Shown here piece after piece: positions 55,501-62,612 of a stretch of 64,000 bases of DNA. The stretch lies in contig CANKOI010000004.1 of the NCBI GenBank assembly GCA_947484175.1, positions 1-64,000 of the forward strand. Reading direction: 5' to 3'. A program made the translations under genes and the position numbers. Every line of letters begins with the position of its first letter. Positions within the stretch are counted from its first letter, which is position 1. This stretch comes from Deltaproteobacteria bacterium (GTDB taxonomy: Bacteria > Myxococcota_A > UBA796 > SXON01). The notes under the pieces are model-generated. The model was not told where the DNA came from and made no database searches. It saw only the letters and a list, made by a program, of their open reading frames with translations.

Positions 55501-56079
55501 GCGATCATCGCTCAGGAGGCCAGCGGCGAAGTGGCGCGCGCAGCGTGCGACGGCCGGATGGGGCCCGACGGCAAGGTGGTGGTGGTGGTGCTGCCGCGCC
55601 GCCGGGACGGGGAGTCGCTCCCCGACGCGCTGCTCGGCACCGGTCTACGGGACCACGTCCAAGGCTACCTGAAGCGGCGCTGTCTGATCAACGTCACGCC
55701 CGTGGTGCGACTGGCCAGCTTCATGCCGATCGACATCAGCGTGACGTTGCGGCTGCGCCCCAACGCAAACCTGCTGGCGGTGCGCGAGGCGGCCCAGCGG
55801 TGGGTAGAAGCGTTCCTCGACCCCTATGTGGGCGGCTTCGACGGCAGCGGGTGGCCCTTCAAAGGCACCGTGTACAGTCAGGACTTCGCCAGGATGGTAG
55901 CTGACATCCCCGACGTTCGGCACGTCATCGAAGTCCAACTCTTCGACGTGTCGGGGGAGAAGCGGCAACGGGGCGCCCCGGGTTGGGAGGAAGGCGAAGG
56001 GGTGCGCGAGATCGTGCTCACCGAGGCCGACCTGCTCAACGTGCGCCGCGTCCGGGTGAGAACCGAGGACGCCGAATGA
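52564..56079 (+). CDS. Putative baseplate assembly protein (contractile injection system)
   Basis: 1171 residues, matching the TIGR02243-type large baseplate proteins. The N-terminus opens with PNLDDRRYEDLLREARALIPQYTPEWT and GMTLVQLFAWMTEMVIFRLNQ, as in members of extracellular contractile particle clusters. The C-terminal third contains a gpJ-like domain (TFGNGIRGRMLPVGS, then VYRAVPGARGNVAAGDI and SRDRAVTQTDFAIIAQEASG). It would form part of the baseplate wedge. It overlaps the next gene by four bases. No sheath, tube, spike or ATPase gene is in this window. Confidence 0.85.
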   Translation: MPIRPPNLDDRRYEDLLREARALIPQYTPEWTNLSDADPGMTLVQLFAWMTEMVIFRLNQVPDKTYIHFLNFIGEERKPARPAAAPLTLTLRGEGGIDLPPYARCATRQREDSTAVDFVTVDGLSVHGATITRVMAVRGGQRPAVREIPYTYLRDNPSALLFGGGRGVDVFDLDPVDYGPEAYTPDQFLYVSHEDLRLMDIEADGERPLGRLRLRRGGTSGDNLSVAAFFQWEYPSAEGWLPVAMDLDPEESPGLPENTIVTALPGILPLDHFGNNAAFGLPEPVATAKWWLRGRLDFERWLAGRMLQDLEITWRDDRGGEERSINNWEVRATGRTLEFFLQDVPPIRGGWVLRFALVDRGVPSGRTSYLPRYRWYYRRGEGWEEVPKERVRTDGTVVLLTGPLTDMATDGYNLRAERIETVFLQGFIPELELDLTWVRPIELAMFCGDDPRRLEPLLVDEGPWSPFQLATMMPPTIGRKWYVGSDLFENRKQEPVVVELDVVFDMNGTAIPEPSELYLLQLTYRAEDNWRVVWSENKIFTSFTFADLDGTKELDKKARPVGPRTITVLLDPKTQLKGLARHDIDGRESTWLRFELVKSSLTGQDEKKEQHPIVPRILAVRLGVQNGVGAKSYDQPLPGPRMAQVDDRAENPRLTRAITRAVGRLGEFYPFFPFVELKDENQALYLQFSKPLPAGRRHVVHVRTRGESFLPEGVEVHWEMLEAQAFGRHVWRRLHGPGEGAARPYQLTRTGTLEFPLPDPPEAGPDGLWLRARFALPVGATLDILPQMAPITHVLLNTVEVVNLITVRTERFSGLGVPNQTVQLRNAPVFLHDLEHERSLFARPETFPDIVVYVEEPDGAVEPWSRVPDGALLTASKDDRIFVVDATEGTLTFGNGIRGRMLPVGSANVVVDVYRAVPGARGNVAAGDINVMEGYADSVKAENLLPASGGRDAESIDEIIRRAPSLLTSRDRAVTQTDFAIIAQEASGEVARAACDGRMGPDGKVVVVVLPRRRDGESLPDALLGTGLRDHVQGYLKRRCLINVTPVVRLASFMPIDISVTLRLRPNANLLAVREAAQRWVEAFLDPYVGGFDGSGWPFKGTVYSQDFARMVADIPDVRHVIEVQLFDVSGEKRQRGAPGWEEGEGVREIVLTEADLLNVRRVRVRTEDAE

Positions 56080-57164
56080 CCCTCGCGCTCGTGCGTCAGT
56101 CTGGCCCCCGCGGCAGCTCCGACTTCCGTTACCTCGAGGATGTCGTGCGGATCGGGTACCCCGTGCGCGAGGCCCAGACGTACCTGAACCGGCACCTCGG
56201 CAACCCGGTCGGGTATCGGCTCGTCGAAGCGTTGCGGGGCGAGCGGGTCGGCTGTGTGCGGTCCATCGAGGTGCAGACGGCAGCCGGCGGCGAGCCTCTC
56301 TTCGTGCGCTCCACACGGCGCCTTCCCGACGGTTCGCCCGCCAGCCACTACACGCCCGATGAGCTGGTGACGGTGAGCGCGGAGGTGGTGACGCCCGACG
56401 GTCGCCCGCCCGGCGGGCTGGGCGCGCGCGACCGGGTGGTGCTCCATGTGCCGGTGCGCGGGTACCTGCGCTTCCTGCCAGGGCTGTACCAAGGCGCCGT
56501 TCCTGCCCAACGCCGCGACATCGTGCGGGCGGACGAAGCCTCCGCGCGGAACTGGGGGGCCCCGGTGGCCGTGCACTCCACCGAGGTGCAGGCCTTCAAC
56601 GCCGAGGCGCTCCGTCGGTTCCTCGCCATCTTCCAGCACGTGATGACGACCATCACCGACCGGATCGACGGCCTTCCGCAGCTCATCGACCCCATCGCCA
56701 CCGATCCCCGCTTCTTGCCGTGGATCGCTAGCTGGGTGAGCTTTCCGCTCGACAGCTCCCTGCCGATCCACCAACAGCGGGAACTGGTACGGCGAGCGAT
56801 CCGCCTGTACCGCACGCGCGGCACCGTGGCGGGCGTGGAGGAGATGATCCGGGTGCTCACGGCTGCGCCCGTCCGCGTGGCCGAGACCCGGCACCCCAAT
56901 CCCTTCACCCTTGGCCGCAGCACCCTCGCTGGGGGCCGAACCGTCGATGCCCGCTACCTGCGCGGGGAGCCCGCAGGGCACTTCGTAGCCGAACCCGGCC
57001 GGGCGGCCACGTCGTTCTTCGCCTTGGTGCTGGAGCCGGCCAACCAATTCAAGAAACGTTTCGGCGAGCGGGCGCCCGGCGTGCTCCGGCGCATCTCCCA
57101 GATCGTGTCCAGCGAAAAGCCCGGCCACGTGTCCTTCACCATCCTGTTTGACGAGGGTCGGTAG
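56076..57164 (+). CDS. Phage tail protein I-like baseplate protein
   Basis: 362 residues, similar to the TIGR02242 tail-protein domain that commonly follows the large baseplate gene. The core is RGYLRFLPGLYQ, FLAIFQHVMTTITDRIDGLPQLIDP, and WIASWVSFPLD followed by IRLYRTRGTVAGVEEMIRV. These segments are typical of gpI relatives. It overlaps the previous gene by four bases and ends two bases before the next, so all three form one transcript. Confidence 0.82.
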   Translation: MTLALVRQSGPRGSSDFRYLEDVVRIGYPVREAQTYLNRHLGNPVGYRLVEALRGERVGCVRSIEVQTAAGGEPLFVRSTRRLPDGSPASHYTPDELVTVSAEVVTPDGRPPGGLGARDRVVLHVPVRGYLRFLPGLYQGAVPAQRRDIVRADEASARNWGAPVAVHSTEVQAFNAEALRRFLAIFQHVMTTITDRIDGLPQLIDPIATDPRFLPWIASWVSFPLDSSLPIHQQRELVRRAIRLYRTRGTVAGVEEMIRVLTAAPVRVAETRHPNPFTLGRSTLAGGRTVDARYLRGEPAGHFVAEPGRAATSFFALVLEPANQFKKRFGERAPGVLRRISQIVSSEKPGHVSFTILFDEGR

Positions 57165-57166
57165 CC

Positions 57167-58108
57167 GTGCAGCCCAAGAACTTCTTCCAGCTCAGCCGCC
57201 TGCGCGCCTTCGAGGGCCTCTGCCTTACGGCCCGCGACCTCGAGGACGAACAATCCTACCACCGCCGCAACCTGCAGCGACACGTGCTCTACATGCACGG
57301 GCACGGCATCGTGCAGGGCCTCCAGGTGGAGATCGAACAGCGCAAGGACAAATACGTGGCCGTGATCCAGGGCGGCTACGGGGTGACCCGCATCGGTCAG
57401 GGCGTTCTGCTCGCGGACGCGGTGGCCGTTCCGCTGGAGGTGCCCCGTCAGGACGGCGAGTACATGCTGTGGCTCTTCCACGTTGAAGGCGCGGATGAGG
57501 CGGAGCTGCGGGCCATTTTCGACACGGCCGAGCAATCCGCGGCGAGGGTGAAAGAGTCCTGCGCGCCCCGCCTTCACGGAATCGACGAAGATCAGCCCGA
57601 CGCGATCGCGCTCACCCGCATCAACGTGCGCCTCGGTCGCATGGTGCAGGTCCTCTTGCCCGTGCCGCGCGCGGGGCGACAGGCCCGGGCGGCCGAGAGT
57701 TACCTCAAACCACGGGTTTCGGACTTCATCCGCCTGAACAAGAGCGTGGTGCAAAACCTCTTCCGTACCGCCCAGCTCTCAGAGCTCGACTTGGGCGCAC
57801 TGGGGTTCTTCGGCTCCTTGGTGGCCAGCGAATTCCTGCTCATCGAAGAAGGTACCAGCGACCGCGTACTCTACCGCAGCGCGGGCTCCCTGATCGCCTA
57901 CGCCCACGACTTCTACAACCCGCTTCCCCGCTCGCTCGAACGGGTGGAAAAATTCAAGGAGTTCGTGCGCCGGGTGAACGCCGAGGTGCCCGGCGCCGAT
58001 CAGGGCGACGAGATCTGGCTGCGCTGGTTCGACAAGTTTGAGCGCCTGCTGCAGCCGCTCACCAAGATCGCGGAAGAGCTCGAGAAGACGGTGGAAGCGC
58101 AACGATAG
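57167..58108 (+). CDS. Accessory protein of baseplate module
   Basis: 313 residues from a GTG. The first 70 residues show FFQLSRLRAFEGLCLTARDL and HVLYMHGHGIVQGLQVEI, a pattern seen in proteins beside contractile-tail baseplate genes, though their function is unknown. A helical part of about 120 residues follows, then a leucine-rich end (LLQPLTKIAEELEKTVEAQ). It has no signal peptide. Its place after two baseplate genes implies a structural or assembly role. Confidence 0.6.
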   Translation: MQPKNFFQLSRLRAFEGLCLTARDLEDEQSYHRRNLQRHVLYMHGHGIVQGLQVEIEQRKDKYVAVIQGGYGVTRIGQGVLLADAVAVPLEVPRQDGEYMLWLFHVEGADEAELRAIFDTAEQSAARVKESCAPRLHGIDEDQPDAIALTRINVRLGRMVQVLLPVPRAGRQARAAESYLKPRVSDFIRLNKSVVQNLFRTAQLSELDLGALGFFGSLVASEFLLIEEGTSDRVLYRSAGSLIAYAHDFYNPLPRSLERVEKFKEFVRRVNAEVPGADQGDEIWLRWFDKFERLLQPLTKIAEELEKTVEAQR

Positions 58109-58136
58109 GGGCGCAAACCGCATCCTGCACCCGGTG

Positions 58137-58988
58137 CTACCCGTACCTGGCGCAGAGAGCCCGCGCCGCCGCGCCATATTCGGGATGCCGCGTGCTGTAG
58201 TGGAGTTGGGCTTCGAGGAGCCCGACAGGGTTGCCCGTGTCGAAGTGCGCACCCGAAAAGACGTGACCGTGCGCGAGCGGAAGGCGAGCCAAGGCGTCGG
58301 TGAGCTGGATTTCTCCCCCTGCACCGGGCGGCGTGGTGCGGAGGAGCTCGAAGATCGTTGGCGGGAGCACATAGCGGCCCACGATCGACAAGGTGCTGGG
58401 CGCATCGGCGGGCGCCGGCTTCTCAACCATTCGTTCGATGCGCATGCGGTCGGGGCGCACCATCGGTCCCGCACAGATGCCGTACCGGTTGGTGCGCTCC
58501 CGGGGCACGTTCTTCAGCGCCACCACCGCCCCGCCCTCTTCCGCGTGGACCCGCAGCAGCTGACCCACCACCGGCTCCTCCGCATCGACGATGTCGTCGG
58601 CGAGGATCACCACGAAATCCTCGTCACCCACGGCGTGCTCCGCACACAGCACCGCATGCCCGAGACCCCGCATGTGGTCCTGCCGCACGCAGACCACCCT
58701 CGCGAGCGACGCGACCCTACGCACTTCGCCCAGCAACGCCAGCTTGCCGGCCGCTTCAAGCGTGGCCTCCAACGCTGGAGCACGATCGAAGTAGTCCTCC
58801 ACGGCACCCTTGCCGCGAGAGGTGACCAAGACAACGTCGGTGATGCCCGCCGCCACCGCCTCGGCGATCACGTACTCCAAGCAGGGCCGGTCCACGATCG
58901 GCAACAACTCCTTCGGCACCGCCTTGGTGAGCGGCAGAAAGCGCGTGCCCAGACCTGCCACCGGCAGCACCGCCCGGGTGACAGGCAC
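58137..58988 (-). CDS. galU: UTP--glucose-1-phosphate uridylyltransferase
   Basis: 283 residues from a GTG, normal for GalU. Nucleotide-binding motif VLPVAGLGTRFLPLTKAVPKE and the blocks ADDIVDAEEPVV, GHAVLCAEHAV, and FSGAHFDTGNPVGLLEAQL fit the family. It makes UDP-glucose for glycan, LPS and capsule synthesis in the cytoplasm. Its start lies three bases after the stop of the upstream dksA-like gene. Confidence 0.92.
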   Translation of the reverse strand: MPVTRAVLPVAGLGTRFLPLTKAVPKELLPIVDRPCLEYVIAEAVAAGITDVVLVTSRGKGAVEDYFDRAPALEATLEAAGKLALLGEVRRVASLARVVCVRQDHMRGLGHAVLCAEHAVGDEDFVVILADDIVDAEEPVVGQLLRVHAEEGGAVVALKNVPRERTNRYGICAGPMVRPDRMRIERMVEKPAPADAPSTLSIVGRYVLPPTIFELLRTTPPGAGGEIQLTDALARLPLAHGHVFSGAHFDTGNPVGLLEAQLHYSTRHPEYGAAARALCARYG

Positions 58989-58991
58989 CGG

Positions 58992-59357
58992 CTACATGTC
59001 CCGAGTGGAACGCTCGAGCTGCTCGAGTTCGGTCTTGCAGTCGATGCAGTGCGTGGCCACCGGACGGGCCATCAGGCGTTTCTCAGCGATCTCGTTGCCA
59101 CAGCTCAGACAGGTGCCGTAGTCGCCCACGTCGAGCCGCACGATGGCTTCTTTGATCTTGTGGATGAGCACCCGCTCCCGATCGCGGATGCGCAGCTGGA
59201 AGTCGCGATTCGACTCCATCGAGGCGAGATCGATCGCGTCGGCGAGGTTTTCCTTTTCGACGGTAAGGTCGCCCAGCGTGGCGCCGGCCTCACTCAGCAG
59301 CGCCCGCAGGCGCTCGTTGAGGAGATTGCGGAAGAACTCGAGACGATCCGGCTCCAT
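58992..59357 (-). CDS. DksA/TraR-type zinc-finger protein
   Basis: 121 residues. A coiled-coil N-terminal half (FFRNLLNERLRALLSEAG) leads to a four-cysteine zinc finger (CLSCG ... CIDCK) and the late helix. The acidic tip contains ENLADAIDLASMESNR, as in DksA-like regulators that enter the RNA polymerase secondary channel. It diverges from the outer-membrane barrel gene across 81 bases. Confidence 0.9.
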   Translation of the reverse strand: MEPDRLEFFRNLLNERLRALLSEAGATLGDLTVEKENLADAIDLASMESNRDFQLRIRDRERVLIHKIKEAIVRLDVGDYGTCLSCGNEIAEKRLMARPVATHCIDCKTELEQLERSTRDM

Positions 59358-59438
59358 GACGACTCCAGTGACACCGTGAACAACCGTTGCAGCCCGGGAG
59401 GTTGCCCGCGGATCACAAGTTCTTTACTACTGCCCGCC

Positions 59439-60332
59439 ATGCCACTCCGCAAGCTCCAGCCGCTCCTGATCGGTGCTTTGTTCGTCGCCGTCGTGTCGCC
59501 GGCCCACGCCGACGAACGGAGTGGAGCGCGTTCGGCCGGTCGCGGAGGCGTGGGACTGGCGAACGGCAGCGACGTCGGGGACATCGCTCGCAATGTGGCT
59601 GCTGTCTCGCTGAGCGAACGCTACGATCTCGTGGCGGGGGGAGTTGCCGGGCCCGACGACACCTGGCTCGGGAGAATTTCGGCCGCCGACTCGCGCACCA
59701 GCGCCGTGACCCTCGGCGCTTCGTACAGCTACCGGGTGGACAACGTGGCGGCGCCTTTGAGCGCGCTGCCGGGTTGGGTGCTGGCCGACGACGAACTCAC
59801 CAACACCACCTCGCACCAGGGCGTGGCCGTCAGCATGGCCTACCCCTTCCTCGGCCGAAAGATGTCGGTGGCGGCCACCGGGCGCTACGACTGGCGCGAC
59901 TCCGAGCAGGAGGGCGAGTCCGACGGATTCAATTTCGGGATCAGCGGCGCCGCCAAACCTTGGGAGCCCGTGACGGTGGCGGTGAGCGTGAACAATGCGC
60001 TCGACCTCGGCTACCCGGACACGGAGCGCACCGTGGACGTCGGCGCGAGGTGGGAGCCCGGCCCCTACCTCGGCCTCGAAGTCGAGCTCCGCACCGAGTG
60101 GATGGGCGACCCCTTCGAAGAGTCGCTGGCGGAGCACGCCGGCGCCGACGTGGGACTCACCGAGTGGCTCAGGCTGAGCGGGGGATGGCAACACGAGGAC
60201 GGCCTGCATGTCGTGGGAGGCGGACTGAGCCTGATGAGCGATAAGGCCGACCTCGACTACTCGATCCAAGGGGAGCTCGACAGCGAGCCCACCCGGCTTT
60301 GGCACTCGTTGGATCTGCGGGTTCACTTCTAG
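59439..60332 (+). CDS. Outer-membrane beta-barrel protein
   Basis: 297 residues with a signal peptide (LLIGALFVAVVSPAHADE). The rest is alternating strands with aromatic ends (WLGRISAAD, SYSYRVDNV, ALDLGYPDTERTVDVGARW), ending in HSLDLRVHF with a C-terminal phenylalanine typical of barrels. The start RSAGRGGVGLANGSDVGDIARN resembles FadL or PorV-like barrels. A TTGCCC-17-TACTAC promoter-like pair lies at 59402-59430. The cargo is unknown. Confidence 0.7.
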   Translation: MPLRKLQPLLIGALFVAVVSPAHADERSGARSAGRGGVGLANGSDVGDIARNVAAVSLSERYDLVAGGVAGPDDTWLGRISAADSRTSAVTLGASYSYRVDNVAAPLSALPGWVLADDELTNTTSHQGVAVSMAYPFLGRKMSVAATGRYDWRDSEQEGESDGFNFGISGAAKPWEPVTVAVSVNNALDLGYPDTERTVDVGARWEPGPYLGLEVELRTEWMGDPFEESLAEHAGADVGLTEWLRLSGGWQHEDGLHVVGGGLSLMSDKADLDYSIQGELDSEPTRLWHSLDLRVHF

Positions 60333-60338
60333 GCCGCC

Positions 60339-61385
60339 TCACGAACGAAGAAAGAAGATCACCGCCGGCGCCAGCACCGTGAACACGCAGCCGAGCAGGT
60401 AGACCAGGTGAACGGGACGGACAGCTCCGGTCCGGAGCGCTGTCCACGTCGCAGCACGCGGGTGAGGGGTGCGGGTGAGGTCGCCCAGCGCGCGCGCGCC
60501 GTCATTGTCGAACAGGAAGGGCCACCCCGTGAACCAGGCCACGCCGATGCCAACGTGCACGAAGGCGCGGGGCAGGGCCACGCTCTCGGCGGACACCGCA
60601 GACGCTACCACCGCCGCTACGGCCGCCACGAGCAGGCTCACGGCTGGGCCGGCGAGGGCCACGGCGGCGTGCTGGGCACGCGACCCCAAGTACATGTCGG
60701 TGGTGTCGACATACACCCCACGCAGCCCTACCGCCACGCCGCGCACCTTGCGGCCGAAACCGACGACCGCCACGGCATGCCCCAGCTCATGCAAGACGAG
60801 GTGGACCACGAAGGCGAGGGCGAGGAGCGGCAGCCGGGTAGCGAGCGGCGTGGCATCCACGCGCTGGTCGGCCACTATCGCGTACGCCCCCATCCCCAAG
60901 ATGCCGAGGGGCACCGGCGACTGGTACCAGCTCACAAAGGGGGACAACCCCTTCCAGACGAACGCGGCCACCGCATGCGCGCCCGTCCAAGTGAGCTCCC
61001 GCCTCAGCCACGCCACGTGCGCGAAACGGCGCCGCAGGAAGCCTGCAGGCTCCACCTCCACCAGCCCCGCCTCGCGGAGCGCCTGAATGAAGCCCGAAAC
61101 CCGAGAAACCGGCAAGGAGCCAAAGGTGACGAAGTAGGAAGTGGCGATCTCCGCCACCGTCGCGCGCCCGTCGATCAGGCCCCAGAGGTGCATCTCCTCG
61201 GCCCCGAGCCGCAGGTACACCTTGCCATCGGCGCTGGTGAGCACCCAAGCGCCGTCCACCTCCGTCAGCGACGCGGGCGCCGGCCGAGGCCGCATCTGCA
61301 GCCACGTTTCGCCCGAGTCCAAGCGGCGGACCTCAAAACGGCCGTCCGCGCCGCGCACGACCAATTCGAGAGGTCCCGGCGGCAC
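60339..61385 (-). CDS. PqqD-like domain fused to M50 (site-2) zinc metalloprotease
   Basis: 348 residues from a GTG. Residues about 38-112 have the PqqD/RRE layout: GKVYLRLGAEEMHLWGLIDG, then TVAEIATSYFVTFG and IQALREAGLVEVEP. Such domains hold RiPP leader peptides. The rest has several membrane helices with the M50 motif LVLHELGHAVAVVGFG (His199, Glu200, His203) and DNDGARALGD (293-302) as the second metal site. It is likely an inner-membrane peptidase for the peptide encoded three bases upstream. Confidence 0.82.
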   Translation of the reverse strand: MPPGPLELVVRGADGRFEVRRLDSGETWLQMRPRPAPASLTEVDGAWVLTSADGKVYLRLGAEEMHLWGLIDGRATVAEIATSYFVTFGSLPVSRVSGFIQALREAGLVEVEPAGFLRRRFAHVAWLRRELTWTGAHAVAAFVWKGLSPFVSWYQSPVPLGILGMGAYAIVADQRVDATPLATRLPLLALAFVVHLVLHELGHAVAVVGFGRKVRGVAVGLRGVYVDTTDMYLGSRAQHAAVALAGPAVSLLVAAVAAVVASAVSAESVALPRAFVHVGIGVAWFTGWPFLFDNDGARALGDLTRTPHPRAATWTALRTGAVRPVHLVYLLGCVFTVLAPAVIFFLRS

Positions 61386-61388
61386 GAA

Positions 61389-61622
61389 TCAGGCCAAGTA
61401 CTCGCCGCGAGCAAGAAACTCCGCGTTGAACGCCGCCGAGAACGAGCGAACGCGCTCGGGATCGCCGGTGGCCGACTCGATCGCGGCAACAGTCTCCTCG
61501 TCGAGCTCGTAGCCCTCGGCGAGCAGCGTGCCGCGCACATCGGCCACAAGCGCCGAGCGGAATTCCGCGTCGATAAGCGCGCGGCCAACGATGGTCTGGA
61601 GAACAGAAGGGACAGCGGACAT
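61389..61622 (-). CDS. RiPP-precursor-like peptide (NHLP/Os1348 clan)
   Basis: 77 residues from an ATG with GGAG in a good SD position. The middle (LIDAEFRSALVADVRGTLLA, then EGYELDEETVAAIESA) matches the leader of nitrile-hydratase-like peptide families such as Os1348, in which the leader ends near an EL/EA helix. The tail (RSFSAAFNAEFLARGEYLA) has no cysteine but has Ser, Tyr, Asn and Phe. It lies immediately before the PqqD/M50 gene and after the terpenoid-synthase-fold gene, supporting a maturation locus. Confidence 0.65.
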   Translation of the reverse strand: MSAVPSVLQTIVGRALIDAEFRSALVADVRGTLLAEGYELDEETVAAIESATGDPERVRSFSAAFNAEFLARGEYLA

Positions 61623-61697
61623 CAGCACTCCGGGTTCACAAGGAAGGATCGGCACCCACTATCCCGAGCATAAGGGCTGCGGCCGTCAATTCGCGGA

Positions 61698-62603
61698 TCA
61701 GGACGCAGTGACCGCCGCCAGACGCACCAGCGACACCCGAATCGTCAGGGCTCGGAGTCGGGCCCCGCGCTCCTCAAGGAAGCGGTCGAACTCACGGAGG
61801 CGCAGCTCGGCTGCAGGTGCGCGACAGTCTTCGAGCGCGCGCTCCGCCTCCGCCAGCATGGTTTCGAGGAGTGGGGAAAAGAGCAGCGCCCGCCGCACCT
61901 CCCCCGCTAGGCCCGAAGGCCCGGCCAGAGCTCGCGCGGCAGAAAGCAGGTAGGTGTTGGCGCCGCTGGACAGGTCACGTTCCCACCCGAGTACGTCGTT
62001 GACGCAACCGTAGGAGCGAGCCAGACCGTGCACCAGCGGCCGCACCGCGGCGGCTCCCGTCCAATCCCCGGAGGCCGACATCACCGCGTAGAGCGGGAGC
62101 TCCGCCAGCGCACACTTCCTCGCATGAGCTTCGAAGTCCGCCGCGCTGTATCCGTCCGTGCGAAGCAACTGCCGTCGTTCGGCCTCTGTCTGTTCCGAGA
62201 ACTCCACCCAAGCCCGGCGCGCCTCCTGCGCGAAGCGTCCTTCGGTGTGGCGGTGCCAGAGCGCCATGGCATCCCACAACAGGGCGTTGCCCACTAGGAG
62301 CATCGGCGGGTTTCCGCGTGTTCCGGGCTCGTCGATCACGTTGTCCTGAATGCGCACGTACGCGTACGCCAGCGCAGTGGCATCCAACACATCGGCCATC
62401 ACCTCCGGGGCGACCGGCTGCGGCATCCACAACGGGAGGTGGAGGAGCGGCGCCGCGTCGGCCTGGGTGAAGTACCCGGGACCGGCCCAGGTGAGGAACG
62501 CCGCGCCCTGCTCGCGGAGATGCGGAGGCAGGGAGGCAACCCTCGTCTCTAGGCGACTGAACACCGCTTGCAACGCCGGCCCGTTCTCCTCGTACGTCTT
62601 CAC
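61698..62603 (-). CDS. Class I terpenoid-synthase-fold enzyme, possible prenyltransferase
   Basis: 301 residues from a GTG. It is helical, with two acidic motifs at the positions of a class I terpenoid synthase: RIQDNVID (Asp87, Asp91) and NDVLGWERDLSSGANTYLL (Asn202, Asp203, Glu208, Asp210). The second fits the NSE/DTE or late polyprenyl-synthase site. It has no signal. It sits between a cyclase gene and a RiPP-like precursor. The reaction may be terpene synthesis or prenyl transfer, which the sequence alone does not decide. Confidence 0.6.
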   Translation of the reverse strand: MKTYEENGPALQAVFSRLETRVASLPPHLREQGAAFLTWAGPGYFTQADAAPLLHLPLWMPQPVAPEVMADVLDATALAYAYVRIQDNVIDEPGTRGNPPMLLVGNALLWDAMALWHRHTEGRFAQEARRAWVEFSEQTEAERRQLLRTDGYSAADFEAHARKCALAELPLYAVMSASGDWTGAAAVRPLVHGLARSYGCVNDVLGWERDLSSGANTYLLSAARALAGPSGLAGEVRRALLFSPLLETMLAEAERALEDCRAPAAELRLREFDRFLEERGARLRALTIRVSLVRLAAVTAS

Positions 62604-62612
62604 GGTGTCCCG

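Noticed and set aside
52564-58108. Prophage or type VI secretion locus
   Set aside because: No capsid, terminase, integrase, lysis, TssB/C, Hcp or ClpV gene was seen; only baseplate-type proteins are present.
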